The notes below the pieces were generated by a model. That model made no database searches and was not told the origin of the DNA. It saw only the letters and a list, made by a program, of their open reading frames with translations. A stretch of DNA of 64,000 nucleotides from JADKIH01 sp031385005 (GTDB lineage: Bacteria; Bacteroidota; Bacteroidia; AKYH767-A; 2013-40CM-41-45): the NCBI GenBank assembly GCA_031385005.1, contig JANNBB010000026.1, forward strand, positions 160,940 to 224,939. The letters run 5' to 3'. This document shows positions 7,798 to 16,421 of the stretch, piece by piece. Numbering within the stretch: the stretch's first letter is position 1; every line of letters begins with the position of its first letter. The position numbers and the translations under genes are program-made.

Positions 7798-8988
7798 TTA
7801 AGAAAGAACCTGCTTTACCAGATCTGCAGCTTCCTTGAGCTCGATGGCCGAAAAAACTTTTAGTCCGCTTTCGTCGATGATTTTTTTGGCTTCTACGGAA
7901 TTTGTTCCTTGTAGCCTGACGATAATCGGAATGGGAATGGAACCGATATTTTTATAAGCATCAACAATTCCTTGCGCTACTCTGTCGCAACGAACGATAC
8001 CGCCGAAAATGTTAACTAAGATCGCTTTTACGTTCGGGTCCTTTAGAATGATTCGGAAGGCTTGTTCTACTCTTGCGGCATTAGCTGTTCCTCCTACATC
8101 AAGGAAATTCGCCGGCTCTCCTCCTGCTAGTTTGATGATGTCCATTGTTGCCATGGCGAGTCCTGCTCCGTTGACCATGCAACCGACGTTGCCGTCTAAT
8201 TTTACATAGTTTAGATTGTGCTCACCTGCTTCTACCTCTGTTGGGTCTTCTTCTAAAACATCACGCATCGCTAAATAATCGGGGTGACGAAACAATCCAT
8301 TTTCATCGAAATTTACTTTTGCATCAACAGCTATAATTTTATCGTCAGATGTTTTTAAAACAGGATTAATTTCAAATAAGGATGCATCGATAGAATCATA
8401 AGCTTTGTACAGGGATGTTACAAAGCGTATCATCTGCTTAAATGATTCACCGCTAAGTCCCAGGTTAAAAGCGATCTTCCTTGCCTGAAATCCCTGAAGA
8501 CCAGTTGCAGGATCTATTTCTTCTTTAAATATCAGATGTGGAGTGGTTTCGGCTACATGCTCGATATCCATTCCTCCTTCTGTTGAATACATGATGATGT
8601 TTTTACCGGTCTGACGATTCAATAAAACACTCATGTAAAATTCTTTTGTAGGAGATGCTCCGGGATAATAAACATCCTGAGCAATTAAAACTTTGTTTAC
8701 TTTTTTTCCCTGAGGTCCGGTTTGCGGTGTAATGAGATTCATCCCGATAATGGCTTCAGCTCGTTCTTTTACTTCATCCAACGATTTAGCTAATTTCACC
8801 CCTCCGCCTTTTCCTCTTCCACCGGCATGAATTTGCGCTTTTACTACCCACCATTGCGTGCCTGTTTGCTTCGTTAATTCCTTTGCGGCTTCAACTGCCT
8901 TCGCTGGAGTTTCTGCGATAATACCTTCCTGGATGCCTACTCCAAAAGATTTTAAGATGGATTTGCCCTGATATTCGTGGATGTTCAT
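7798..8988 (-). CDS. sucC: Succinate-CoA ligase (ADP-forming) beta subunit
   Basis: The 396-residue protein is the ATP-grasp subunit of succinyl-CoA synthetase, which makes ATP from succinyl-CoA in the TCA cycle and works as a complex with SucD. It has the canonical start MNIHEYQGKSILKSFGV, WVVKAQIHAGGRGKGGGVK in the nucleotide site (given as VVKAQIHAGGRGKGGG), FEINPVLKT with the metal-binding Glu/Asn, and the CoA-ligase C-domain with NGAGLAMATMD, GGEPANFLDVGG and VNIFGGIVRCD. Length is typical. The partner sucD is 14 kb away at 22375-23259, not adjacent. The biotin carboxylase gene follows 42 bases downstream. Confidence 0.97.
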   Translation of the reverse strand: MNIHEYQGKSILKSFGVGIQEGIIAETPAKAVEAAKELTKQTGTQWWVVKAQIHAGGRGKGGGVKLAKSLDEVKERAEAIIGMNLITPQTGPQGKKVNKVLIAQDVYYPGASPTKEFYMSVLLNRQTGKNIIMYSTEGGMDIEHVAETTPHLIFKEEIDPATGLQGFQARKIAFNLGLSGESFKQMIRFVTSLYKAYDSIDASLFEINPVLKTSDDKIIAVDAKVNFDENGLFRHPDYLAMRDVLEEDPTEVEAGEHNLNYVKLDGNVGCMVNGAGLAMATMDIIKLAGGEPANFLDVGGTANAARVEQAFRIILKDPNVKAILVNIFGGIVRCDRVAQGIVDAYKNIGSIPIPIIVRLQGTNSVEAKKIIDESGLKVFSAIELKEAADLVKQVLS

Positions 8989-9080
8989 AGTTGGTTTGTG
9001 AGTGTTGGATTTTCGTGTAATAAATGGAAAAAATCGGTTGGTTTTACTACCGAACTCTCCCTGCCTGCAAAAATAGAATT

Positions 9081-9614
9081 TTAACCGGAAAATGAACGAT
9101 CCAGGTAGCGATCTTTTATCACCTGTAAATGATGTTCCTGATGAACGACTATAAAATAAAGAACGATGCGCGCGCTTATAGTCACACCATTTGCTTTGCT
9201 TTTGAAATCCAGCGATTCTTCTGATAAAGTAGAAATCAAACTAATGGTGGAATCTCTAATAACATTGAGCTCACGGGCTATATCCGAAAGAAAACGCTTT
9301 TGGAAATTAGCATTTTTCACGTAATGGTCCTCATCAAATGCCGCCATTTCAGTTTCGTCATTTCTCGCACATCGAAGCACCCGATAACAAAGAATTCGCT
9401 CGGTGTCTGCCAGGTGTCCAACTACTTCCTTTAACATCCATTTGCCGGGAGCATATACTTTTTCTCCGATAACCCGGGGCAGCTCGCTTAACATTTTCTG
9501 TGTAGTATGCTGTTGATCTTTTAGCAGGGTAAACAAATCATTTCCCTTCAGGTATTTTAAATATGACTGATAATAAGGGTTTAAACTTTCTTTGGATGGA
9601 GGTTCGATTATCAT
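9081..9614 (-). CDS. DinB family (DinB_2) protein
   Basis: The 177-residue protein is a predicted four-helix bundle of the DinB/YfiT group. Visible features are PGKWMLKEVVGHLADTERIL, with the first conserved His, then YRVLRCARND, and the final IVVHQEHHLQVIKDRYL with the HxxHH-like metal site. Family members are putative metal-dependent thiol S-transferases or hydrolases (some use bacillithiol or mycothiol), but the substrate here is unknown. It is cytoplasmic. A second DinB-like protein is encoded at 49525-50055. It ends 92 bases upstream of sucC on the same strand. Confidence 0.9.
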   Translation of the reverse strand: MIIEPPSKESLNPYYQSYLKYLKGNDLFTLLKDQQHTTQKMLSELPRVIGEKVYAPGKWMLKEVVGHLADTERILCYRVLRCARNDETEMAAFDEDHYVKNANFQKRFLSDIARELNVIRDSTISLISTLSEESLDFKSKANGVTISARIVLYFIVVHQEHHLQVIKDRYLDRSFSG

Positions 9615-9865
9615 GTATATTCTAAATTAAACAAAAGCTATATCTAACTGACATTATGCTTTATATATAAATTATGTAATGCAGAAAGTTTTTAAATTTT
9701 TAATATACTTTTTAAAAATCAAATAGGAAATTCAAAGATCAAATATTAAAATCATTCATACAACCTCAAATTTCAATAAACCATCTTGTAATTCTGCTGT
9801 TGAATGGAAATCACAAAAAATATGACTTTAACATTTAATTAACCGAAAAATACTGAATGAAATAC

Positions 9866-9873
9866 TAGGTTTG
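9866..9873 (+). promoter_or_regulatory. Possible Bacteroidota -7 element (TAnnTTTG)
   Basis: TAGGTTTG matches the Bacteroidota sigma-ABfr -7 consensus, 30 bases upstream of the ATG at 9904. No clear -33 TTTG is found at the expected distance, so a chance match in AT-rich DNA is possible. Confidence 0.3.
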
Positions 9874-9903
9874 CTTATATTATAAGTTAAAATTTTATTC
9901 ACC

Positions 9904-12384
9904 ATGAATTGGAGTTTAAAACGGAATGTTTCTTCTTCCTTCGTTTTTCTTTTATGCATAACCCTATTACACGTTGTGCCGGCTTATGGTTTGACTGAAA
10001 TTGAACCCAAAAAGTACAGCGCTACTTTGTTAAGTTCACCAATTAAAATAGATGGTAAACCGATTGAAGAGGTTTGGAAGAGTGCAAAAGTAGCCACCAA
10101 CTTTACCCAATTAGAGCCGGTTGAAGGAAACCCTGCCAGTCAGGTTACGGAGGTGAGGGTGCTTTACGACAACGATGCCATTTATATTTCTGCCATGTTA
10201 TTTGACACCATGCCGGATAGTATTTTACATCAGTTGGGAAATAGAGATCAATCTGGCTCCTTAAATAGCGACGCCTTTCGTTTTGGATTAGATCCCTATA
10301 ACCAGCGCCAGGCCGGTTATGTTTTTGAGCTGACTGCTTCCGGAGTTCAATCGGAAGCCTACAATGACGATCTCAATTTCGACGCAGTTTGGGAAAGCGC
10401 TGTACATATCAATCAATCCGGTTGGTCTTTAGAAATGAAAATCCCTTATTCTGCCATTCGTTTTCCTTCGACTCCTCAGCAAGTTTGGGCTATACAATTT
10501 GCACGATTAATACGTCGCAACAGAGAATACGATCAATGGACACTTACACCCAAAAATGTTCAAAATAAAATATTGTATTGGGGTACCATGGATGGTATCA
10601 GTAATATACAACCTCCTTTACGCCTAAGTCTTACACCTTATTTATCCGTTTATGCCGAGAGGTCTCCTTCATTAGAAGAGAATGATAAATACCAAAATTC
10701 ATTTGTCTATAGTGGAGGAGCCGACTTGAAGTATGGCATTGACGAACGTTTTACACTTGATATGACTTTGTTGCCGGATTTTAGTCAGGTACAGAGTGAC
10801 AATAAGGTAAAAAACCTTTCTGCATTTGAAACCATTTATGAAGAAAGACGACCTTTTTTCAAAGAAGGAACTTCCTTATTTGAGTTAGGCAGATTATTTT
10901 ATTCCAGAAGAATTGGAAATATTCCTTCCGGTTATTATGATGTTTCCTCCAATCTGGCAGATGGAGAAGTCTTAGAAGAAAACCCGGGTCGCGTAAAATT
11001 ACTGAATGCAACCAAGGTATCCGGCAGAACAGACAATGGATTGGGTATTGGTTTGATGAATGCAATTACAGGAAATACTTATGCTATAATTAAACAAGTG
11101 AATGGTGAAAGAAGGAAAGTTTTGACTTCACCGTTAACAAATTACAACCTTCTGGTACTTGATCAACAACTCAAACACAACAGTGCTGTTCGGGTGATTA
11201 ATTCAAGTGTAATCAGAAATGGAAGTTTTAGAGATGCCAACGTTACGAGTGCAATTGGAATATTTGAGAACAAGCTTCATCAGTACAATATAAAAGGAGA
11301 ATATTCTAATAGCCGAATCCACGAATGGGATAATGGAGTTAAACAAAATGTAAATGGCAATAAATATTTGATTGATTTCAACAAGATCAGCGGTTATTCT
11401 TACTATGGAGGAAGCTATGAGGTATTGGATAAAAAATACGATAAGAACGACCTGAGTTATAATTTTACGCGAGACATAACGAATTTCAGTGCTTATTACA
11501 CCTATAATAAGTTTAATCCATTTTGGAAGCATTTTAAACAAGGAAACGTATCTATTTATACTTATCGGTCAGGGCGTCTGAGTTCCCAAAATGAACTTAC
11601 AGAATTCGGAATATCACTAAGTATGTTTCTGTTATTTAATAACAACTGGTCTCTTTATTCCGATATAGGTGGATCTCCATTAAAAGCAAAAGATTTTTAC
11701 GAACCGCGTGTTGAAGGAAGGTTTTACCTGATTCCAAAATCAAATTACGGAAGTATCAATTTCACTACAAATTACAATAAGAAGTTGGCATTTGATTTCG
11801 GAGGCCGGTTTAATATAGCAACGGATATAAACAATATTAATCTTGGCTACTATATCATTCCTATTTTTAGAGTGAATGATCACTTTAATTTCAGAGTAGA
11901 GAATTACTTTGATGTATATAAAAATGATGTGGGATTTTCTTCCTTAATTTCTAGTGATAGCATATTATTTGGTCAAAGAGATATTACTACGATTGTAAAT
12001 AGTCTGGTTGCGAATTACATTTTCAAGAACGACATGTCACTCTCCTGCTCTGCCCGCCATTACTGGTCAAAAGGCGATTACAACAAATTTTCTCTTTTAC
12101 AAACTGATGGAGAACTTCTACCATTCCTTAGTTATTTTTCAAACGATTACGACTTCAATTCGAATTATTTGACGATTGATTTGGTTTACAACTGGCAGTT
12201 TGCACCCGGAAGTTCATTCCTGGTTACGTATAAAAATGCCATCAATTCAGAGTCTCAGAATACGAAGATTAATTACTTCAACAATCTGAAAAACACTTTC
12301 TCAGATCCACAAAATAATTCGATTTCACTAAAAGTAATCTACTATTTTGACTATCAGTATTTGGTTAAAAAGAAATCAAGTTAA
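9904..12384 (+). CDS. DUF5916 protein with N-terminal CBM9-like domain
   Basis: The 826-residue protein has a signal peptide (hydrophobic run to about residue 29, ending PAYG), so it is exported. Residues ~40-235 form a carbohydrate-binding family 9-like domain: SPIKIDGKPIEEVWKSA, VRVLYDNDAIYISAMLFD, and WSLEMKIPYSAIRFP. The rest matches DUF5916: WAIQFARLIRRNREYDQWTL, then DMTLLPDFSQVQSD, ETIYEERRPFFKEGTSLF, and a long, regular, aromatic-rich beta region ending YYFDYQYLVKKK. This C-terminal part looks like an outer-membrane beta-barrel. Such proteins are often annotated as hydrolases, but no catalytic motif is visible and no function is proven. It is divergent from the DinB-like gene across a 289-base spacer that otherwise shows only AT-rich DNA. 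Confidence 0.85.
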   Translation: MNWSLKRNVSSSFVFLLCITLLHVVPAYGLTEIEPKKYSATLLSSPIKIDGKPIEEVWKSAKVATNFTQLEPVEGNPASQVTEVRVLYDNDAIYISAMLFDTMPDSILHQLGNRDQSGSLNSDAFRFGLDPYNQRQAGYVFELTASGVQSEAYNDDLNFDAVWESAVHINQSGWSLEMKIPYSAIRFPSTPQQVWAIQFARLIRRNREYDQWTLTPKNVQNKILYWGTMDGISNIQPPLRLSLTPYLSVYAERSPSLEENDKYQNSFVYSGGADLKYGIDERFTLDMTLLPDFSQVQSDNKVKNLSAFETIYEERRPFFKEGTSLFELGRLFYSRRIGNIPSGYYDVSSNLADGEVLEENPGRVKLLNATKVSGRTDNGLGIGLMNAITGNTYAIIKQVNGERRKVLTSPLTNYNLLVLDQQLKHNSAVRVINSSVIRNGSFRDANVTSAIGIFENKLHQYNIKGEYSNSRIHEWDNGVKQNVNGNKYLIDFNKISGYSYYGGSYEVLDKKYDKNDLSYNFTRDITNFSAYYTYNKFNPFWKHFKQGNVSIYTYRSGRLSSQNELTEFGISLSMFLLFNNNWSLYSDIGGSPLKAKDFYEPRVEGRFYLIPKSNYGSINFTTNYNKKLAFDFGGRFNIATDINNINLGYYIIPIFRVNDHFNFRVENYFDVYKNDVGFSSLISSDSILFGQRDITTIVNSLVANYIFKNDMSLSCSARHYWSKGDYNKFSLLQTDGELLPFLSYFSNDYDFNSNYLTIDLVYNWQFAPGSSFLVTYKNAINSESQNTKINYFNNLKNTFSDPQNNSISLKVIYYFDYQYLVKKKSS

Positions 12385-12477
12385 GTTTTAAAAAGTCCTT
12401 TTTAAAACTACCAATAACTCAAAATAACGCCCTATATTCGCTCCTTGTAATAACAGAAATTTTACAGGAGTTTTTCA

Positions 12478-13857
12478 ATGTTGAGCGTCGAAGAAAAAGA
12501 ATTACTTTCAGAGCGACTGGTTACGGGCAATCTTTATAAGCTGAAGCATCTTACATCAGATGTTCAGCCCGAAGAATTGGCCGAAATGATCAATGACTCC
12601 AAACACATTGATTTTTTTAAGTTATTTCAGGTTCTTGATGCTGAAAAAGCAATAAAAACCTTTGAGAATCTGGATTTCAATATTCAGATAGAGCTTTTGG
12701 GCTCCTTCAGCGTCGAACAATTAAAATCAACTCTTAATCAGATTTCTCCGGATGACCGAACAGCCCTATTCGAAAAGCTATCCGAAGAAACACTATTGAA
12801 TTATTTATCGCTTTTAAGTGACGAAGAACGAAAGACTGCCAAAGAACTCTTACAATATCCGGAAGACAGTATTGGTCGGTTAATGACTCCGGATTATATT
12901 TCAGTAAAGGAAGACTGGACGGTACAACAGGTTTTGGACTACATTCGCAAGACAGGAAGCAACAGTGAGACCATTAGTAATATTTATGTAACCGATCCGA
13001 AGGGTTTTCTGATTGATGATATAATTGTCCGCGACTTTTTATTGGCTCCGCTGGATAAAAAAGTAAGTGAGTTAATGGACAGGCAATTTGTTTTCCTGAA
13101 TGCAAGGGATGATCAAGAGGTAGCCATTGATATTTTTAAGAATGCGAACAGGACGGCCTTGCCGGTGGCAGACTTCAATGGACTTTTACTTGGTATAATA
13201 ACGATTGATGACGTAGTAGACGTAATTGAAGCAGAAGATACAGAAGATATCCAGAAAATCGGTGGTACGGAAGCCTTCGAGGAGCCCTATTTGAAAATCG
13301 CTTTGGGGAAAATGATTCGGAAAAGAGCCGGCTGGCTGGTTATTCTCTTTTTTGGGGAAATGTTGACGGCCAGTGTGATGGGTTATTTCAACGATGAACT
13401 TAGCAAAGCAGTAGTCTTAACCCTTTTTGTTCCGTTGATTATTTCGAGCGGTGGAAATAGCGGATCGCAAGCGGCCACTTTAATTATTCGTGCGATGGCA
13501 TTAGGCGAAGTTACATGGCTCAATTGGTGGCATGTAATGAGAAGGGAAATTATTTCGGGATTGACGCTAGGAAGTATTTTGGGATTTATTGGATTTATCA
13601 GGATTGCTTTATGGTCGCAGTTTACGACCTTATACGGCGAACACTGGTTTTTGCTGGGTTTAACAGTATCCCTCACACTGGTAGGAATTGTCATGTGGGG
13701 AACTATTGCCGGCTCCATGATACCCTTAGTACTCAAAAAAATTGGCAGAGATCCTGCTGTTTCATCGGCTCCATTTATAGCCACACTTGTTGACGTAACA
13801 GGGCTGATAATTTATTTTACGATAGCGTTTTTATTTTTAAAAGGCACATTACTTTAG
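12478..13857 (+). CDS. mgtE: Magnesium transporter MgtE
   Basis: The 459-residue inner-membrane channel imports Mg2+ and is gated by its own cytoplasmic domains. The order is canonical: an N-terminal helical superhelix (to ~residue 130, with PEDSIGRLMTPDYISV at its end), two CBS domains (~135-255, including ALPVADFNGLLLGIITIDDV), a connecting helix, then five membrane helices from ~290. The Mg2+-selective pore segment is present (PLIISSGGNSGSQAATLIIR), as is the final DVTGLIIYFTIAFLFL with the conserved Asp. Length equals that of the characterised Thermus protein class. It follows the DUF5916 gene by 93 bases and may have its own promoter. Confidence 0.96.
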   Translation: MLSVEEKELLSERLVTGNLYKLKHLTSDVQPEELAEMINDSKHIDFFKLFQVLDAEKAIKTFENLDFNIQIELLGSFSVEQLKSTLNQISPDDRTALFEKLSEETLLNYLSLLSDEERKTAKELLQYPEDSIGRLMTPDYISVKEDWTVQQVLDYIRKTGSNSETISNIYVTDPKGFLIDDIIVRDFLLAPLDKKVSELMDRQFVFLNARDDQEVAIDIFKNANRTALPVADFNGLLLGIITIDDVVDVIEAEDTEDIQKIGGTEAFEEPYLKIALGKMIRKRAGWLVILFFGEMLTASVMGYFNDELSKAVVLTLFVPLIISSGGNSGSQAATLIIRAMALGEVTWLNWWHVMRREIISGLTLGSILGFIGFIRIALWSQFTTLYGEHWFLLGLTVSLTLVGIVMWGTIAGSMIPLVLKKIGRDPAVSSAPFIATLVDVTGLIIYFTIAFLFLKGTLL

Positions 13858-13920
13858 GGAATTATTACATCCCTCCCGGAGGGTCAATTATTTCCTTTTG
13901 AAAAAAAACAGAATTCTTTA

Positions 13921-15102
13921 ATGAAGAGATTGCTATACCTGGAAGGATTGCGCGGTGTGTCGGCATTTATTGTTTTCATGGCTCATTTTAAGCCAACATT
14001 TTGCATTGACATCAATGAACAATTGCTGGATCGGATAGGATTGCTTGGCGTTGGCGAACGAATGTTTGCGGAAAATTTTCTTAGGACCTTTTATGAAGGC
14101 ACCTTGCCTGTTTTCATCTTTTGGTTTATGAGCGCATTTGTAATTTCGATTAAAATGTTCGATCGTTCAGTTAATGAGAACAACAGATATTTAGTGGAAG
14201 CCGCTTCAAAAAGATATTTCCGATTTGCTATACCCGTTTTCGTCTCTTCCCTCTTGTGTTTTATTCTGATAAAATCAAATTTAATGCTCAACCATCAGTT
14301 GGCCAATGCGGCCGGACATGGTTATGAAGACGGATGGTTGGGATTGTGGTACAATTTTGATCCGGGAATTATTCACTTTTTAAAAACCACAATCGTCGAA
14401 GTTTTTTTAACGGGAAATTGCAATTACAACATTGCACTTTGGACAATGACACCTGAACTGATGGGTTCGATGCTTTGCTTTGGAGTCTTTGCTATAGCAG
14501 GGAAAAACAAATTCAGGTTTGTTATTTACTCCGCAGTTGGACTTTTCATGATCATTGCCGGCTTACGTGACGTGAACTACTTTGTCTATTTAATTTTCCT
14601 TTGTGGAGTAATTTGGTGCGATTCTGTTTACTCGCAAGATGAAGGTGTATTATTAAAGGAGAAATTCAAACTTACATTTAATTCCAAAGGGATTGCCATT
14701 GGATTGCTGATAATTTCTTTTGGAGCTACCATTTATTCTGATGTGTTTCATCCAATTCCGGAAAACCTGTACTACTTCTTCAACTATCCGGTAAAGACTG
14801 TTGCATTGACGCTTTCAATAAGCAATTTCAGTATGATGCGTAAATTTTTCGAACTCAGACCTTTCCGCTTTATGGGAAAGTTGTCGTTTTCTTTTTACCT
14901 ACTGCATATACCGATTATGTTTAGCGCAGGAATTTACATGTACATGTATGCGGGAATTACCTCTCCTTACAAAACCCTAATTGTTTTTGTATTTCTATCC
15001 GTTTTAATTACTGCCTGCTCCTATGTATTTATGTTGCTGGTGGACAAAAAAGCAATAAAAATTTCAGACAGGATCGGACGGTATTTTGCGTCCAAAAACT
15101 AA
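13921..15102 (+). CDS. Acyltransferase family 3 (OafA/YrhL-like) membrane protein
   Basis: The 393-residue protein has about ten membrane segments and the family signature at the N-terminus: YLEGLRGVSAFIVFMAHFKP, where the His after the first helix is the usual catalytic His. Later features are FWFMSAFVIS (equivalent of FFxlSGFli), SKRYFRFAIPVFVSS with the conserved Arg, LWTMTPELMGS and LSFSFYLLHIPIM. Such enzymes acylate sugars of surface polysaccharides or lipids using acyl-CoA across the inner membrane; the substrate is unknown. The upstream 63-base gap contains a short GC-rich inverted repeat (CCCTCC/GGAGGG) without a T tract. It converges with the small genes at 15127-15512. Confidence 0.88.
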   Translation: MKRLLYLEGLRGVSAFIVFMAHFKPTFCIDINEQLLDRIGLLGVGERMFAENFLRTFYEGTLPVFIFWFMSAFVISIKMFDRSVNENNRYLVEAASKRYFRFAIPVFVSSLLCFILIKSNLMLNHQLANAAGHGYEDGWLGLWYNFDPGIIHFLKTTIVEVFLTGNCNYNIALWTMTPELMGSMLCFGVFAIAGKNKFRFVIYSAVGLFMIIAGLRDVNYFVYLIFLCGVIWCDSVYSQDEGVLLKEKFKLTFNSKGIAIGLLIISFGATIYSDVFHPIPENLYYFFNYPVKTVALTLSISNFSMMRKFFELRPFRFMGKLSFSFYLLHIPIMFSAGIYMYMYAGITSPYKTLIVFVFLSVLITACSYVFMLLVDKKAIKISDRIGRYFASKN

Positions 15103-15126
15103 GTTAAGAGAAACTTTTATGATCAC

Positions 15127-15261
15127 TTAATGGCTGGCAGTAGTTGCACCTTTTCCATTATTTACATCATTCGTTTCTCTCGGAGCTTTCATGATGATAA
15201 TGACTATCAATGCAGCGAAAAAAAGAATGAATAGTTTGTTGTAAATGTTTAGCTTTCTCAT
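15127..15261 (-). CDS. 44-residue single-span membrane peptide, coupled to the upstream gene
   Basis: This 44-codon gene starts MRKLNIYNK, has one hydrophobic helix (LFILFFAALIVIIIM, residues 10-24) and a polar tail ending ATTASH. Its ATG overlaps the stop of the 83-residue gene as TGATG, which is typical of translational coupling and supports a real gene. The basic N-terminus and polar C-terminus suggest an N-in single-pass membrane protein. Function is unknown. It is too short for most gene callers. Confidence 0.55.
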   Translation of the reverse strand: MRKLNIYNKLFILFFAALIVIIIMKAPRETNDVNNGKGATTASH

Positions 15262-15512
15262 CAGTTAAAAAGTTGTGCGTTAGTAATATTTCCTATATCA
15301 ATCATTTCTCCCAACTTCTTGTGGGCATCCATTTCGGCTTGTGAACGGGCAGCCTGATAGGCCATGACGTTTTCGGCGCTTATCATATAATACTCGATCT
15401 GAGCTTCTCGAATATTGTAACGGCAAACTATCATGCCTTCATTTCTTTTTCCGTCTGTAAAGGTGAAAATACCATTTTGGTAAATAAATTGTTGAATTTC
15501 GTGTGCACTCAT
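15261..15512 (-). CDS. Hypothetical small cytoplasmic protein
   Basis: I do not recognise this 83-residue protein. It has no signal or membrane segment. The sequence FTFTDGKRNEGMIVCRYNIR suggests a short beta-hairpin region, followed by a helical, Gln/Ala-rich end (AYQAARSQAEMDAHKKLGE). Composition and codon use look like a genuine gene. Its stop codon overlaps the start of the 44-residue membrane peptide by one base (TGATG), so the pair is probably one operon. About 150 bases further upstream on the same strand is a strong terminator, which separates this operon from whatever is transcribed from beyond 15702. Confidence 0.6.
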   Translation of the reverse strand: MSAHEIQQFIYQNGIFTFTDGKRNEGMIVCRYNIREAQIEYYMISAENVMAYQAARSQAEMDAHKKLGEMIDIGNITNAQLFN

Positions 15513-15664
15513 TTTTTTGTTTTTTTATGAATGAATTTCAAAACTAAACTCAAATGAGGGGTAGGACAAACTAAGTTGGGCAAACGGGCTTTATTATTGG
15601 AATATGATGGTAAAAAAAGGGTGAATGAGTTTTAGAAAAACTTTAAAAAGAGCATAAGATTAAA

Positions 15665-15702
15665 GAAAAATAAAAAACCCCGCCAGTTTTCACTGGACGG
15701 GG
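15665..15702 (-). terminator. Strong rho-independent terminator (minus strand)
   Basis: On the minus strand CCCCGTCCAG pairs with CTGGCGGGG across a TGAAAA loop (one bulged base), followed by TTTTTTATTTTT. The stem is the most GC-rich in the region. It must end a transcript coming from above 15702, where the only candidate is the 30-codon ORF at 15728-15820 or an untranslated small RNA. Confidence 0.85.
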
Positions 15703-15727
15703 CCTCTCGTCTAACCAAAAACCAATC

Positions 15728-15820
15728 TTAAGTGTCAATGTCTTTATGGATGGATGAATACTGAAAACCGGTAAAACAGCAGAAAAATAGGATTGCTATA
15801 TTCATCGTTTTGACCTTCAT
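15728..15820 (-). CDS. Possible 30-residue peptide gene or small-RNA gene ending in the strong terminator
   Basis: A 30-codon frame beginning MKVKTMNIAILFFCCF lies 26 bases upstream of the terminator at 15665-15702. The hydrophobic, Cys-containing start looks like a short exported peptide or lipoprotein precursor. No ribosome-binding site or promoter could be fixed. The terminator shows that something is transcribed here; that the peptide is made is only a guess, and a non-coding small RNA is the main alternative. Confidence 0.3.
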   Translation of the reverse strand: MKVKTMNIAILFFCCFTGFQYSSIHKDIDT

Positions 15821-16164
15821 TATTCATTCTTACATGTCGATTTCAGAATAAATCTTATATGTCCTTATAGCATTTATTCCCTTTTCCGGTTTTTATACAA
15901 TAGGGGAAAATCTTACAAAAAGTATGTTATTTTAAGGGAAAATGATAGTAATTGAACTGAGTTCAAAAGTGAAATTATTCGTAATTAAAGCTTCAAATAA
16001 TTTTTATAAAAATATAATAATGAATGCTTTAAGATAAATAAACAAACTGTTTATTAATTAGAAAAAACGTGCCGAATAGCTAACTTTTGTGTTGAGGATT
16101 TTCTGATAATTGCGGAATTCTAGGAAAAAAATCAATATGAATTGGTGTTTTTTTTATAGAGTTT

Positions 16165-16242
16165 ACAGAGACAGAAACAGAGACAGAGACAGAGACAGAG
16201 ACAGTGACAGTGACAGTGACAGTGACAGTGACAGAGACAGTG
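16165..16242. repeat. Hexanucleotide microsatellite (ACAGAG/ACAGTG)n, 13 units
   Basis: Thirteen 6-bp units run without gaps: six of ACAGAG type (one ACAGAA), five ACAGTG, one ACAGAG, one ACAGTG. The sequence runs straight into a palindrome. Any reading frame through it (SVTV repeats) is an artefact. Confidence 0.97.
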
Positions 16243-16273
16243 CACTGTGTACAGTTCTGTACACAGTGCACTG
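16238..16273. repeat. Perfect 16-bp inverted repeat with 4-base loop
   Basis: CAGTGCACTGTGTACA and TGTACACAGTGCACTG flank a GTTC loop. Each arm contains the self-palindrome ACAGTGCACTGT (16237-16248 and 16263-16274). A third copy, within a shared 16-mer TACACAGTGCACTGTA, lies at 16387-16402 between the two tRNA genes, so tRNA-Leu(CAG) is bracketed by copies. Confidence 0.95.
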
Positions 16274-16293
16274 TACATAGTAAACTGTCAAAG

Positions 16294-16377
16294 TGCCCGG
16301 GGAGAGACTCGAACTCTCAAGGAAATTACTCCAACGGCTTCTGAGACCGCAACGTTTGCCAGTTTCGCCACCCGGGC
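16294..16377 (-). tRNA. tRNA-Leu (anticodon CAG)
   Basis: On the minus strand an 84-nt cloverleaf is readable. The acceptor GCCCGGG pairs with CCCGGGC plus discriminator A. The D region is GCGAAACTGGC, as in leucine tRNAs. The anticodon stem/loop is GCGGT-CTCAGAA-GCCGT with CAG at 16343-16341, followed by a long class II variable arm. The T arm is GAGAG-TTCGAGT-CTCTC. CCA is not encoded. It reads CUG codons. It lies 44 bases downstream of a second tRNA-Leu gene on the same strand. Confidence 0.95.
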
Positions 16378-16386
16378 GGAAAAGAG

Positions 16387-16402
16387 TACACAGTGCACTG
16401 TA
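16387..16402. repeat. Third copy of the TACACAGTGCACTGTA palindromic 16-mer
   Basis: Identical to 16260-16275. It sits in the 44-base spacer between the two tRNA-Leu genes, inside a longer imperfect palindrome GAGTAC...GTATACTC (16384-16414). Confidence 0.9.
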
Positions 16403-16421
16403 TACAGTATACTCAAAAAAG

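Noticed and set aside
13861..13885. CCCTCC/GGAGGG hairpin after mgtE as a terminator
   Set aside because: The stem is only 5-6 bp and lacks a T tract.
16080..16271. A 63-codon minus-strand frame with SVTV repeats
   Set aside because: It is a direct reading of the hexanucleotide satellite and palindrome.
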